The notes under the pieces are model-generated. The model made no database searches and was not told the origin of the DNA. It was given only the letters and a program-made list of their open reading frames with translations. Shown here in pieces: positions 1-13,339 of a stretch of DNA of 64,000 nt (positions within the stretch are counted from its first letter, which is position 1; the number at the start of each line of letters is the position of its first letter). The position numbers were made by a program, and so were the translations under genes. Source of the DNA: Antitrichia curtipendula (taxonomy: Eukaryota; Streptophyta; Bryopsida; Hypnales; Leucodontaceae); assembly GCA_951230915.1 (NCBI GenBank), contig OX579641.1:17648254-17712253 (forward strand), read 5' to 3'.

Positions 1-394
1 TAAATTCCCGGCCTTACGTTTGTAGAGATTCACTTTAGTCACCAGTAGCACTCTATTCATCATCGGGAATATGGAGTTTGTGGATAAGAATTGAATTTGT
101 TTAAGAAAAAACTTCTAGACTTCTAGAATCTTTCAATTCTTAAACTCTACAGAAACTCAAAATCTACGAATTGAACAGACTTGGAGATTGAAGCTGAGAA
201 ATCTAGAAATCATGTTAATTGTGTTCACTGAAGTCTCACACAAAAGTTGGATTTAGAAGTAAAGAATCTACATTCTAAAAGATCAAATTTTTCAAGCTTT
301 TCATTTGGAGGTGGTTGACTTCGTCATACAACACCTAAAAAAGGTACTTAATCCCCGTAATATCAACAAAATCTCCAATGATGTCACTTTCCCC
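1..394. other. AT-rich intergenic DNA, no gene seen
   Basis: Short AT-rich stretch without a convincing reading frame, splice pattern or repeat boundary. It ends where the inverted terminus of the next element begins. Confidence 0.5.
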
Positions 395-3031
395 TGAGAG
401 CATCTCCACCCATTCATGGCCAAGCTCCCAGCCCAGAGACGACCAAGAAAAGGTGGGCCACCACAAGCCCGGGGAAAGACAAAAAGTGACTGGTCACGGC
501 ACAATTGCCTCCACAAACGGCAATTCCCCAGAAGTTATTGACTTTGTATGCTTACTCTCTTCCCAAGGCATTGTCGGACTTTAGATTTTGTCCGATTGCC
601 GAGGCAATAAAAGGAGGGAAGAGGGATCCCTTGGTTGATGTGTATAATTTTTATTATCAATGGAAATTGTCTATACATTTTAAGGAAAAAAAAGGAGGTA
701 GGACAAAATGCAATGAAGTACAAAGTTATAAGCAATGCCGGTCTCTTTGTAATGGAATTTATTTCATTTGTTTTAAAAATAATAATAACAAGGAGGACTT
801 GTAATTATTAATAACTAAAATATACTGCCTTGGAATAACTAGACATTGATATTAACGTGGAATGAATTTTTAAATTCTTTTTCATAAAAAAATTCAATTC
901 AATTTTTTTTAATCTAAGATAATGTAAGTAGTGAAAATGTGCTTCAAGTGTACTTGAGGTCTACCTCAAACAAACCTCAAGCATTATTAGTTATATTTTA
1001 AACTATGAAAATAGGTATTTATTTTTTAGATGTTTCTTCATTGGAGGCAATGAAAATGGTGGAAATGTACTCTATGTGTGCTTAAGGTCTACTTTAAGCA
1101 CACTTCAAGCACTTTAGGTTTTGTTTTAGTAATTTTAACAAAAGATTTCACTTTAAGATTTATTTAAGTTGTGGAAATGTGCTTGAGATGTGCTTGAGGT
1201 CTTCCTCAAGCACACCTCAAGCACTTTTTATCCTATTTTCAAATTTTGAATAGAAACTTTTAAATTTTGTTTTAAATTTTTTTATTTCAAAGCAATTTTA
1301 ATTGTGGATGTGTACTTGAGGTGTGCTTGAGGAAGACCTCAAGCACACTTCAAACACTTTTGGTTTTATTTTTAATTTTCAATTTTAATTTTTTTTTCAA
1401 GTTTTTCAAAGTTCTAAGACAATTTCAATTGTGGAAGTGTTCCTCAGGTGTGCTTGAGGTAGACCTCAAGCACACCTCAAGCACACTTTAAGGACTTTGG
1501 TATCCTATTTTAATATTGATAGAAACTATCGTTTTTCAATTTTTATTATTAGACAATGTCAATTGTGGTAGTGTGCTTGAGGTATGCTTGAGGTCTATTT
1601 CAAACACACCTAAAGCACGCTTCAAGAAATTTTAGTCCTATTTTCAAATTTGAATTAATTTTTTTTTATCAAATTTTTTTAATTCCAAGACAATGTCAAA
1701 TGTAGAAGTGTGATTGAGGTGTGCTTCAGGACTACCTCAAGCACACCTCAAGCATTTTTTTTATTTTTCTTTAAAATTCTATTTTATTTTTATTTTTCTT
1801 CATTCTAAGGCAATTAAAGTAGTGGAAATGTATTATATGTGTGCTTGAGGTCTACTTTAAATAAACTTCAAGCACTTTAAGATTTTTTTTTTTTTCATAA
1901 AAGATTTTAATTGAAGATATATTTTTAATCCAAAATAATATAAGTAGTGGATATGTGCTTAAGGTGTACTTGAGGTCTACCTCAAGCACATCTCAAGCAC
2001 AAATAAAGCAATTTGAGTTTTTTTAAAGTATTTAAAGTATTTAAAATTTTTTATGGATTTTTTCTCAATCCAAAGAAATTAGAATTTATAATTTAATTTA
2101 CTTATTTTTGTAAAAGATTTCAATTTAAGAATTATTTTAAGCCAACGCAATGTAAATAGTGGAAATGTGCTTGAGGTGTGCTTGACATAGACCTCAAGCA
2201 CACCTCAAGCACTTTTAGTTATATTTATATTTATTTATTTATTTATTTTATTTATTTTTATTGCAAGGCAACGAAAAATAGTGGATATGTACTCTAGATG
2301 TGCTTGAGGTCTATTTTAAGCACACTTCAAGTACTTTATGATTTCGTATTTCGTATTTCATAAAAGATTTCAAATTAAGATATTTTTTATAATTCAAGGT
2401 AATTTGAATAGTCGAAATGTGCTTGAAGTGTGCTTGAGGTCTACCTTGAGCACACCTCAAGCATTTTTAGTTATTTTTAAAATTTAAATTTTTTTTCTCC
2501 ATTCCAAGGTATTGGAAATAGTGGAAATGTACTCTAGTTGTGTTTAAAGTTTACTTTAAGAACACTTCAAACACTTTGTGAATTAATTTCTTTTTCATAA
2601 AAGATTTCATTTAAATTTTTCTAATCCAACATTGTATAAATTAAAGCATTTTTATTTTTATTTTTATTTTTTGAATTTTGAAAAGATTTTATTATTTTAT
2701 TTTATTTTATTTTTCTGCATTCTAAGGCAATGATGTTTTTTTTCTAGATTTCAAAATTTAAAATCTACTTTCTTCCTAGATTTCAAAAAATCAAATATTG
2801 GTTTTTAATAGATTTCATTGATTTAGGATACCTTAAAAATTTAAGAGATTTAAAAATTCCCAAATTCCCAAAAGTTGACAAGTTTCACTCAAAGTCTGCC
2901 AACTTAGGTCGTGAACTTTGGCCGTGAATGAGTGGGGGTCATCCCCGGCCAAATGGAACCTGGGACGAGCCAAGCCCAGGCCACCCCATTCCCCGTGCCA
3001 TTTTGGCCGTGAATGGGTGGCGATGCTCTCA
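395..3031. mobile_element. 2.6 kb TIR-flanked non-autonomous element
   Basis: The left end (TGAGAGCATCTCCACCCATT) is matched in inverted orientation at 3012-3031, giving about 26 bp of imperfect terminal inverted repeat that continues into a shared GGCC. The interior has no transposase-like reading frame and is dominated by a hairpin tandem array at 925-2580. The termini resemble those of the smaller MITE at 15641-15994 (GAGCATC..CACCCGTC), so both may belong to one PIF/Harbinger-like group, but no target duplication is clear at this copy. The pairing is visible; the superfamily is inference. Confidence 0.6.
925..2580. repeat. Tandem array of hairpin-forming units, about 110-130 bp period
   Basis: About 13 diverged units, each holding a near-palindrome of the type GTGCTTGAGGTCTACCTCAA followed by GCACACCTCAAGCAC, separated by T-rich spacers and each introduced by a GTGGAAATGTGCTTGAG-like block. 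Units begin near 930, 1045, 1170, 1300, 1430, 1570, 1700, 1820, 1950, 2160, 2285, 2410 and 2520. Every unit can fold on itself. The array lies wholly inside the TIR element at 395-3031. Confidence 0.8.
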
Positions 3032-3394
3032 GTCACAAAAAACCCTTTCTACTGAATAGGGGTATTAAAGGTGATGTACAGCCAGTGACACCTCAATAAC
3101 TATTGATGTACAACAAAGGTAGATATTTATATAATATGTAACATTGATTAATCAATATGGGTCCCCTTAAAACCCCATTCAGTATAGAAGACATTGAAAA
3201 TTTCAAATCCCTTTTTTGCAATGGTTTTTCATTTGTTTTAAAAAATTAAAAAATAAATTAAAAACCCCTCAACTTTATCAGGGAAAATGCTGCATTTCCT
3301 AAAGTAGGAAACTGAAATTTAACTTAGAGCTAATTCATGGCCTATCTGATAGTCTGTTGTTTTAAGCTCTGCTCCAAGTACATATCATGGTATA

Positions 3395-3917
3395 AGGTAA
3401 ACCTGCCTATGACAGGCAGACCACCTAATGCAGACATCTACAAAACCACCCATTACAGCCTTACATCAACCCATTTCAGATTTTTGTCAATAAATGAGAT
3501 TATGACTTCATTAGATTGGTTAGTGGCCAAAATCAATGCCTTGGGAGATGGCCATAGAGTTATTAGTGACTGTCATAGGACACTTACACCTTTCTAGTGT
3601 AAACTTGTCATAGAAAGTTATTTTTTTTATTCCTTCATGTCATGGCCATGTTAGAAAATCTGGTGATTGCTTTAGGTGATAAGATGACCATTATAGAAAC
3701 ATTTTTTGCTGATTTGGGGTAGTCTACAGATTCTTTTAGACCAATTGGGCAGAACATTTCAGAAATTCATAACTAATTTATACTTTGTCCAAAAAATAAA
3801 ATTCCAGTTGCTTCCTTCATTTCTCAGATTTGTCTTTGTATGAAAAAAAATCAGAATTTTTTTGGTAATGGCAACATGACAAATCAGTTATTTTGCCTGT
3901 CATAGGCAGGTTTACCT
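3395..3917. mobile_element. 523 bp TA-flanked MITE, copy 1
   Basis: Perfect-looking terminal inverted repeats start AGGTAAACCTGCCTATGACA and end with the reverse complement. TA (in fact TATA) lies directly outside both ends. A second copy of identical length sits at 6593-7115 in the opposite orientation. TA target choice suggests a Tc1/mariner-type (Stowaway-like) origin. The short reading frame inside both copies is part of the repeat, not a gene. Confidence 0.85.
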
Positions 3918-5544
3918 TATATTGGATCAGTTGACGTAATATGTTGGATGAGTTTGGTGCATTTTATGGCCGAGTTTGTGCAGTTTGTGCAGTAATGGAC
4001 AATTTCATTAAAATGGTAGAAAATTCGGTACTATGGTAGAATCATGCATAGTCAACCACTTAAGCAATTCTGTGGATGTTCTATCATGTAGGAAGATAGA
4101 AATCATAGGGGTTGCAGTTATTCACCATTTTCTTAAAATGGTGATTTTTTGTGAGCCATTTTCAGCTTGGTCTGAACCATGGAAGTCCCATCTAGGGTAG
4201 GTATAGATTCCAAACATCTTGGACTTTTATAGATTCCAAAAATCTAGGACACATTTAGATTTTAGACTGTGCAATCTAAATTATGAAAGTGCTATCTATG
4301 ACAGATGTAGATTTTAGACGTTTAGGAATGATATAGATTTCAGACATCTGAGACAGTTGTACAGTTTAGACTGAACTGTCTGAATCGTAAGAAGTGCCAA
4401 TTTTGCTGAATTTTGCCATCTTAACAAAATTGCCAATAATTCTTTTGGTAATTTTATGCCTTGAATTGAAATTACTATGACTTTTAGAAGCCAAAAGTTG
4501 GCCTCAACCCATATCCGATGTAAAAAGTCTTCCAATTCCAATCATTCAAGAACTATTTTCTTGTTGACTGCTTCTTCCTTTCTTACTCACTACTTTGGGA
4601 ATTGGGATATGTGTAATGACCTTAGTAGTCCCAACCTTGAAAAAGAGAAAAAAAACATTCTAAGCATTGGTTGGAAATAACTATATTCTATAGGTTTGTT
4701 ATGGATCCCAGGTTGGGAATGGGTAGTTCTACCATATCAATTCTCAATTCCAGCATGTCTATTCAATCATAAATTAAATTGTTGACTAAACATAGTATTT
4801 GTGGTGCAAGTAAGCATCATCCACTAATACAAAATGTGTACTTATTTTTTGAACACATAGTCAAGAAGAATGAACAATTTAAATATTTCATTTAATTCCC
4901 AAAACCTATCCTATCCCATCCCAACCAACCCCAAACCCTAACCCTAATCCTAACCACCATCACTCCTATTTGTAATTTCAGATTGATAATGGGATATTTT
5001 TGTATTTTTGTATTTATAATATATACCCATACCCATATTTGTATCCCAGATTGATAGCGTAGGGAGTGGGTGTTTTTTTAGGGAGTAGGTTGGGATAAGC
5101 AAATCAATGGTTGTAATTTTTGAGAATCGAAAGTGGGGGAACTAATAAAAACATGTTGTTTGCATCTTTTCACCGAATATCACACTAATTGAAATCTATG
5201 TCAGCATTAGTATTTTTTCTTATTAATGTTGGTAAATCATATTTTTTTTCCTCAGCTATTCTGCATCACAATAGGTGGGTAATTGAGACTTGCTGATATG
5301 AAATCGAAAGCCAATTGAAAGGTCTACAGTTTGAGAAAGGGTCCTCCAGAAGAAGTCTTGTGGGCATATTATTTGAGCATGGATGTGGATGCAATTAGCT
5401 GGAGTGGCCGTCTTCATTCAGGTGATTGTAGATGAAATCGTAGTTAGATTGCTTGTGAGCTAGCTTTCCAGTGACAAATTGAGTTTACGACTATTTGTTC
5501 AAGTTTCTAAAATTTCGAGACACCGAAGGTTGGTCATGGTGTTG
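3918..5544. other. AT-rich intergenic DNA with a short telomere-like tract
   Basis: No gene recognised. Around 4925-4950 there is a short run of CCCTAA/CCCTAAA-like units (AAACCCTAACCCTAATCC), the plant telomere motif at an interstitial site. It is too short to be more than a curiosity. Confidence 0.5.
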
Positions 5545-5815
5545 CAATGGTGCATCCTATATTATAGGCACTTTTTATAGTTATAAGATATTTATATTAT
5601 AGGTGTCTGATCTAAGTATCTTTCATGGTTACAAGATGATTATATTATAGGTGCCTAATTATATTATAGGTGTTTATGTTAAAGGTACCTTCCATGGTTG
5701 TAGGATATTTATATTATAGGTGTTTATGTTTTAAGTATCTACTTATAAGTACCTTCCATAGTTATAGGGTGCTTATATTATAAATATGTATATTATAGAC
5801 ACCTTCAATAATTGC
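5545..5815. repeat. Imperfect AT-rich tandem repeat
   Basis: Repeated blocks built from TTATATTATAGGTG, followed by TTTATG or CTAAG and CCTTCCATGGTTATAAGA, with a period of roughly 50-60 bp and about four to five diverged units. No coding potential. Confidence 0.6.
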
Positions 5816-6099
5816 ACATTACCTAGGCTCAAGGCTCGTAGCCTCACTCCATTTCTAGGTTCACATACTAGCGAGGTTGTCCAAAATGCAGTTGTAGTGG
5901 TTGAAGATAAATATGAAATTTTAGAAAACTCAACAGGGGAATTCGTGGCAATCCGAGTGGTGGATTGAATGTAGGTGATACTCTGAACTTGTCTAAAAAA
6001 ACTGCACACTAAAATCCCACTTTCATCTCTACATACTAGATGACGTGCACTGTCGCCGCTGTGTTGGGGTGACCCGCAGCTGATAATGGTAGACATTGT

Positions 6100-6420
6100 T
6101 CAGAATTTTTTGAAGTAATACAGGCAAGGGTTTGTTGGTAACATGGGCAGTGCCTTTTCACACACAATCACACCATTTGCTGGCAACAGTTGACATCTGA
6201 TGCAATTGCAAACATGGGACTCCACTTCATTCATGTCTTCTTTGTGGTCCAACTTCATCTTTTCATGAACTTTTCCCCTGCTGCTCCTTGCAATGATTTT
6301 CTTGATTTGAAAAATGGCCTCCATGTTGGAACATGTTGAACTGGACGACAGCAACCTTGTGCAGATTTCTTTCACTGTGGCTGTGATTCTACCTGTGGGA
6401 GGCAACCCATTTCTGACCAC
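6100..6420 (-). CDS. Unrecognised open frame, doubtful gene
   Basis: A 106-residue open frame, less AT-rich than its flanks. It has a Lys/Glu-rich central part and a CNCIRC cysteine cluster (about residues 72-77). No family is recognised and no splice-linked neighbouring exon is evident. It could be a chance frame or an exon of a decayed gene. Confidence 0.15.
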   Translation of the reverse strand: MVRNGLPPTGRITATVKEICTRLLSSSSTCSNMEAIFQIKKIIARSSRGKVHEKMKLDHKEDMNEVESHVCNCIRCQLLPANGVIVCEKALPMLPTNPCLYYFKKF

Positions 6421-6592
6421 TTAAGCAACTACACATATCTACAGAGCGGGATTCTTCGATCAGAAAAAATTCTGATGTGTAAAAAAAGAATTTAGAAGGT
6501 TTTCATAACTTTTTTTAAATTTTTATTTCTCAAAACATAATTACTATGAAATTTTTAGCTGAAGAGTATGTTCAATCCGTACTAGTCATTTA

Positions 6593-7115
6593 AGGGAAAC
6601 CTGCCTATGACAAGCAAAATAACTGATTTGTCATGTTGCCATCACCAAAAAAATTCTGATTTTTTTTCATACAAAGATAAATCTGAGAAATGAAGGAAGC
6701 AACTGGAATTTTATTTTTTGGACAAAGTATGAATTAGTTATGAATTTCTGAAATGTTCTGCCCAATTGGTCTAAAAGAATCTGTAGACTACCCCAAATCA
6801 GCAAAAAATGTTTCTATAATGGTCATCTTACCACCTAAAGCAATCACCAGATTTTCTAACATGGCCATGACATGAAGGAGTAAAAAAAATAACTTTCTAT
6901 GACAAGTTTACACTAGAAAGGTGTAAGTGTCTTATGATAGTCACTAATAACTCCATGGCCATCTCCCACGGCATTGATTTTGGCCACTAACCAACCTAAT
7001 GAAGTCATAATCTCATTTATTGACAAAAATCTGAAATGGGTTGATGTAAGGCTGTAATGGGTGGTTTTGTAGATGTCTGCATTAGGTGGTCTGCCTGTCA
7101 TAGGCAAGTTTACCT
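6593..7115. mobile_element. 523 bp TA-flanked MITE, copy 2 (inverted)
   Basis: Same element as 3395-3917 in opposite orientation and of exactly the same length, with termini AGGGAAACCTGCC and GGCAAGTTTACCT and flanking TA on both sides. A few substitutions in the termini separate it from copy 1. Confidence 0.85.
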
Positions 7116-7815
7116 TAGACCTTCCTCTTTCCACCCTTGGCCAAATCCAACAAGGGCTAGTTACAACATTGTGCAATCAATGTGCCAAAATTGCATTGGG
7201 AACTATACCATAATTTATGACTACTCATTACTTCGTGAACGGAAAGAGAACAACCTACATCGCGAGAATGAGGGACTGATTGTGAATGGGGTGCCTCCCA
7301 TACAATGATGGTCTTCTTTCGTACGAGCACTTGCTTTTATGCAATCTCGCAACACAAAGCAGAAAGAGTGGAGGTCCTCTTGCAACACAGCCGCATAGCA
7401 ATAGATAAATGTGGCTACAAAGGGCACCATGGTTGTTCAAGGGTTAATATGTTGCAATTGATTTTGCATTTGATTCAAATTCTATATGTAGAGAATCAAT
7501 TCCAATCATGCATGGAGAGCACATCAATCTAGCCATTCAATCTAGTGATCACTAGTGCAAACCCACTTTTGAAACAACATCTAACAACTTGGTTTTAGAA
7601 ACAAGTTTTAAGCTCTCAATTAGGTGTATTATCTTACAACTCAGAAGTACTTAAGCAATCTTGAATCACAGTCATCGTCTGATTCCCTGTTTTTAATTCT
7701 AATAATTAGAGATAGTATGTGATCTACAAGAATGTTACGAGGGAAATCCTGTATAGGCAATAATATTGAGGTGTTTTTTGTGTGTTTTCATTCCACAAGC
7801 ATGTATTTAACTTAA

Positions 7816-8757
7816 CCAGCAAAGGTCAGAAACAATGTTTTCTCCAAAAATGCTTTAAAAACTGTCGTTTCTAGTACAAGTACCAAATTTTTGAAAAAAA
7901 CACATTTTTGGACACATGTAACCGTAGGATCTTGTAGTACAATGGTTTGAGAAGATGTAGAAAAAATTTCAGAATTTTCCACCATGTGGATTGCAAGATA
8001 TTAGCGTTTGAAATGGCAAAAATCCTTTTTTTTTGTCCTTGCATAAAAACGGGAAGCTGCACTTCACAAGGTCACATTTGTATGAAAAAATGTCCAAAAT
8101 GGTGGTACTCTTTGGATTCATTCTTCAAAGCAAGTTGTCTACATCCTTAAAATTTTTGAGACCATTTGGAGTTGTACAACATATAGGAAAAAAATAGTAA
8201 GTAGAAAGAAGTAGAAAATGATTCAAAATACAAAATTGTTAAGAATTTAGTTAATGAATTGAAAAAACGTCAATCTCAATGGTTGAAATATTGTAATAAA
8301 CAATCTACATCTTATGATTTTATTTTTTTCCCAAAATTATATTGAAAATTGAATAAGGTAAAGGACTTCAAAGTTTATTTTAGAGTACGAAATCTATAAT
8401 TGCCCGCAAACTAAAACTCCTCATAACTTTTGACTCATTAATCAAAATGGAATGATTCAAAGCTATCCGCGTATATATAAATCTAAAGAATCAATTTCAA
8501 ATTTTTATTTTAAGAAAAAATAATTTTTGAAGAAGTTTTTTGAGCTGCCCAGACTGCTTGCCAAACAATGAAAATGACATATTATGCAATAACTTTTTAA
8601 CCATGTAGTCAAAACTTATGAAAGTTGTTGGGCCTTCAAGCTACTCCTCGAGCACATCCTGTGTGAAAATTTCAAAGAAAAAAAATAAAAATTCCGTTTG
8701 TAGTGAGCTGCCCAAAATCACTATATTTTAAAAAAACGGTGTTTGATCCTTTAGGGG
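7816..8757. mobile_element. TTAA-flanked non-autonomous element (piggyBac-like), 942 bp
   Basis: Bounded by TTAA at 7812-7815 and 8758-8761. The right end reads CCTTTAGGGG before TTAA and the left end carries a diverged inverse (CCAGCAAAGG). Its body matches, in inverted orientation, the flanks of the nested element at 10498-15509. No coding capacity is visible. The TTAA target and CCC-type termini are typical of piggyBac elements, but no transposase in the window supports the assignment. Confidence 0.65.
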
Positions 8758-8761
8758 TTAA

Positions 8762-10080
8762 ACATGAAAAATATAATTTATCCATGTAACAAATCAGGCC
8801 TAAGAAAGAAAATTATGAATTGATTGGCTCAATAAATTAAAAAAATAAATTATTTGGAAGAAGATCGAGTGATTGCAAGAAAAATCGGTCTTGTTTGGCA
8901 TTACATTTGGAAAAATGGAGTTATTTTTTGCTATAATTTTTGAAGATTGAACCAATTAGATAAAAAATTTTATTAGAAATGACTAACTTGATATTAATTT
9001 GATCCTCTATTTTTTTTTTAAAATTAAATATAATTTAATATTTAAATTTAAATTTAGCTAATTTATCACCCTTTGTAATTTATGAGTTTTTAGTACTAGG
9101 GAGTATCCAAAATTAATGATTTAGAGCTAAACTTTTTGTAGTCTTTTTCTACACTAGGTGTACATATGCCTACCAAAGGGCACTTGAAAAAACATTATTT
9201 TATGTCCTCTGCATGCGTGCTAATAGGGCTCCTTTGCACATATACTTATGGACATTGAAGATGGTTTCAAGATCATTCTTTTGGTGAAATCTCTTGATCA
9301 TGTAGTTCTTCTAAATTTCTAATTTTTATTTTCTTTGAAAATCATTTTTCCTATTTTATACAAATTAAAACATCAAAGTGTCTATTTTCTTCAAAAACTG
9401 TGTCACTCTAATAAAGACTCTACCAATCTACCTAGGGTAATCCTTTACTTTACTTGCCTTCCACTCCAACAAGGCAATGGACTAGATAGTGCTTAAGAGC
9501 CTACAAGTTATTGAATATTATGGGACATGATGCCAAGTCTCCTAATTCATCACACACATCCATATTTGTACTTTTTGCAAACCTAAGACTATAGAAAGAG
9601 GGATTGCTTTTTCTAATTATAATATTCATAAATTTCTCTTTTAACTATCCAATAGAATGATTACAAATTTGCCTCAAAACCGGAGTTAACATTATGTGTC
9701 TCTAATATCCTTGTGCATGTTGGTCATGCATAGGCATTGGATGTTTTAAGATATATGATTTGATATATGGTTTGATACGTGTTTTGATACATGATCGATT
9801 TAATACATGATCTACCCATGTTTTTCACTTTGGGCACATCATATGTCTGTCAAGCGGACAAATCAAATAGTCTAGCCAATGTCACAGCCTTGCTTCTAGC
9901 TAAATGTGAACTTAGGAAGTTATACAAAAGAAGCGCTAATTCTGTACAAGCTCCAAGAATTGTCCCTATAATTAAACTATGAAGTATTGCTACAAGAATG
10001 AAAAATTGTTTAGTCATGAATTGGTGCCATTTTGGGATTATTGTTGTATAGTTTTATGAGTGGTTGGGGGCTTGGGGTGA
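8762..10080. other. AT-rich intergenic DNA with a repeat relic
   Basis: No gene. About 9050-9310 is related to the two opposed copies at roughly 43570-43820 and 43990-44220, with shared wording such as TTTGGTGAAATCTC, so it is a relic of the same repeat family. Nothing else is recognised. Confidence 0.45.
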
Positions 10081-10162
10081 GTTTGATTTGGAAGTAGACA
10101 AAATTTCAATGTAAATAATCCACATTATTTACATTGAAATTTTGTCTACTTCCAAATCAAAC
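10081..10162. repeat. Perfect 39 bp inverted repeat with 4 bp loop
   Basis: Positions 10081-10119 are the exact reverse complement of 10124-10162, with CCAC between them. The palindrome starts GTTTGATTTGGAAGTAGACA. It lies just before the point where similarity to copy 2 of the segmental duplication begins. Confidence 0.9.
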
Positions 10163-11555
10163 CTTGTGTCATCCTAGGATGAGTGGTGGGACACCTTGTG
10201 TCATCCTAGGCAATTACTTGCACCATGTTGTTCCAATTTAAGGTTTGCATGCCTTCATTTTGAGATGCCATTTGCACCATTGATGAACACTTTTTAACAT
10301 TTAATTTGGTAGTACCTATGGGCTTCAACATCACCTATTATTGTAAGCTTTAGAAAACCATATCTAATTCAATTTAGGTCTAAATTTAAAAGTCAAATTG
10401 TAATGGATGTATCTCCCTCTCTTTTTTCCTTGAAAATTTGTTAGAAAATGATTCAATCACCATAGAAAATATCCTAGGTAAACCAATATGCTCTTAATCC
10501 CTAAAGGACTAGCATGCTTTTTTTTGGCAATATAGAAATTTTGGGCAGATACATGTGACTAGAGATTTTAATATTTTTGGCTGAAATTTTAACAGAAATT
10601 GTGCACAAGGAATACCTTTCAAATGCACTAAATTTCATGACATTTGGAAATATGAGTAAAAAGTTAAGGCCTAATATGTTACTTTTTCTCTCGGCCAGGT
10701 AGTCTGGGTAGATTAAAAAAATCACTTTTTTCATTAACAAAAATTTGAAATTGATTTTCTCAAGTGTTATATATATATATATATAAAGTTTTTAATCATT
10801 CCATTTTTACCAATGAGTCAAAGTTATGAGGAGTTCTTAGTTTGCAAGCAATTATAGAATTTCTACTCTAGAATAAACTTTGAAACCCTTTATCTTACTA
10901 AATTTTCAATATTTTTTGAAAAAAATAAAATCATAGGATGTAGCATGTTTATTACAATATTTCAACCACTGGGATTGGCATTTTCCAATTCCATATCTAA
11001 ATTCTTAACAATTTTGTATTTTGAATTATTCTCTACTTTATTCAACTTACTTATTTTTTTCCTATATGTTGTACAATTTCAAATGATGTGAAAATTTTTA
11101 AGCATGTAGCCAACTTGTCTAGGAAAAATAATCCAAAGAAGCACCACCATTTTGGACATCTTTTCCTAGAAAACGAGCTTGTAAAGTGTAGATGCGCGAT
11201 TTTTTGCAGGGTCAAAAAAATGATTTTAGTGATTTTGAATACTTATACCTTGCAATCAGGGTTGTCATAGTGGACAGACTTCCGGTTTGCCCGTCTGATA
11301 GAGGTCTCGCCCGTCCGATGTGGTCAACACTAAGTTGACTTTCTGCCATTGAAAAAAATAGGTGATGTGGTTGCCACTTTGACGCCACCTGGCTGCCAAG
11401 TAGGATCCAAAGCGCGGACGTCCTCGGTAGGGGCACGGACGGAAGCCAGGGTGGGGACGAGACTGTGTCGGGGCGCGGACGGAAGTCAGGGCGCGGACGT
11501 TTTTTGCTAGAACAATCTCACCATTGGAATTAACAGTATTTCATTTCAGTTTTGC

Positions 11556-12070
11556 AACTTCAATTTTAACAATCTTGGGGCGTGTAATATACCATTGGAA
11601 AGGTCTTGAAAATAACTTTCCAATTGTATATTACACGCCCTAAGATTGTTAAAATTGAAGTCGCAAATCCCAAAAGAAGGTTGCTGCCAAAACAAATTCT
11701 GCAGGGACAACTGCATCGGTGGGAACGCATGAGTGCCAAATTTCCTTGGAAGTGGCTTTGCTAAAACTTGGACCTTGAGGTCGATGGGATTTTTCTGTAT
11801 GGGCGCAAACACTTGTATAGGCAAAGATGCTAGGGCGGGGACGCTAGGGCTGGACGGGAACGTTTGGGCGGGGACGTTGTGACTAGGCGAGGATGCTATT
11901 TCATTCCAGTTTTGCGACAATAATTTTGAGAATCTTGAGGCGTGTAATATAGCAATAGAAAGGTCTTGAAAATACCTTTCCAATGGTATATTATATGCCC
12001 CAAGATTGTTAAAATTGAAGTCGCAAATTCCAAAAGAAGGTTGTTGTCAAAATAAATTATGCAGGGACAG
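11556..12070. repeat. Two direct copies of a hairpin block inside the hAT-like element
   Basis: Blocks at about 11556-11710 and 11920-12070 are near copies. Each contains an inverted repeat around GGCGTGTAATATACCATTGG and its complement, with AAAGGTCTTGAAAATAAC between the arms. Confidence 0.7.
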
Positions 12071-13339
12071 CTGCTAATGCATCAGCGGGAACGATATTTG
12101 GAAAGTTAAACCAATAGAAGAATTTGATTTAGGGGGGAGCCTCACTCATTCAATGTGACATTAGATTCTTCTTCCAAAATAAAAGAATGATGAATTCTCT
12201 TCTTAGTTGCTAAAATTAACATATTTTTATAGATCTTCAATTCAAACAAGAGTTATCATTTAAATTTGACTTGGTACCTATTGTATAAGAATTTTGTTAA
12301 GAATTTTTGATTGTCATAGTTTGTAATACAACGTGATAAGAGTCTTTGTTAGAAAACAATTTTGTATATTAAGTTTGAATGTTGTGAATTCAATATTTTT
12401 TTTAAATCTCAAATTTAGACTATTTTTGAACATAGGAACAAAGACTTGCCCTTCCAATTATTAAATTCAATATTGGAATTGCATCAAGATTTACATCGAC
12501 CTCATATTTAGATTTTGATAAAAAAAAATTCTTTTGGATTAGTTTTGTAGGTATGTAGAAGAGTGTGCCCTTTAAATTAATAAATTGAACATTGGATTTT
12601 ATTAAAATTTACATCAATCATCTTCAATCTATTTTTAAAAATAAATTGGATTGCTTTAATGAATATTTACAGGAATTTGGCATTTTTATTGGTGAATTGA
12701 GTATTTGGATTTGCAATGATTTATATTAGCCACATTTTTTTTATTCTATTTTTATTTCTTTTAGATTATTTATGTATGGTGATATAATTTCATTCTTCTT
12801 CAATTTTCTTAAATCAGTTTGATTTATTTTAATAACTATATAGAAGGATTTTGATGGTAATTTAACATTGGGATTACATGGCTTATATGAAATTACAAGC
12901 CAAATATTAAAGTTAGTTATGTATTTTGAAAACCTTTACATTTAGGCACATAAATATTTTAAGGATAATTTTAATAATATTGCAATATGATTGTTGGGAA
13001 TCCTATGCAACTCCAATGTTCCATTTGTCCATTACAATAGCAAAACCTAGTATGTAGACAAAAAAGAAATTGAACGTTTCAAACAAGTTTTATGAATATT
13101 CAATGTCTAAATCATCAATATAAAGGGTAAACCTTTAAAAAAACTTAAAGAAAATTAAAGAAAAGAAGAATGTAGTTCCTATTTGGAGAATTCATAAATG
13201 CATCCTTCAACTTGAATTAAGAAAAATATGTACCTTATCCTTTGTTATAAATCCAAAAACTTCTAGTAACTACTTTCAAATTTTTTTAAATTAAAGCGAG
13301 CAAGTCAATTTTCATTTTCTGAAATTTTCTTTTTTGCGG

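Noticed and set aside
925..2580. Possible CRISPR or microRNA cluster
   Set aside because: The spacers are also repeated T-rich sequence and the units are diverged; a repeat array within a transposon explains it.
3337..3597. Repeated open frame also found at 6913-7176
   Set aside because: The similarity is explained by two copies of a 523 bp MITE; the frame crosses the element boundary and matches no protein family.
4920..4955. Telomere-like CCCTAA repeats
   Set aside because: Only a few imperfect units in the middle of ordinary intergenic sequence, so not evidence of a chromosome end.
11546..11983. 145-residue frame in the hAT-like element
   Set aside because: It lies across the internally repeated hairpin blocks and has none of the hAT transposase motifs (BED finger, dimerisation domain).
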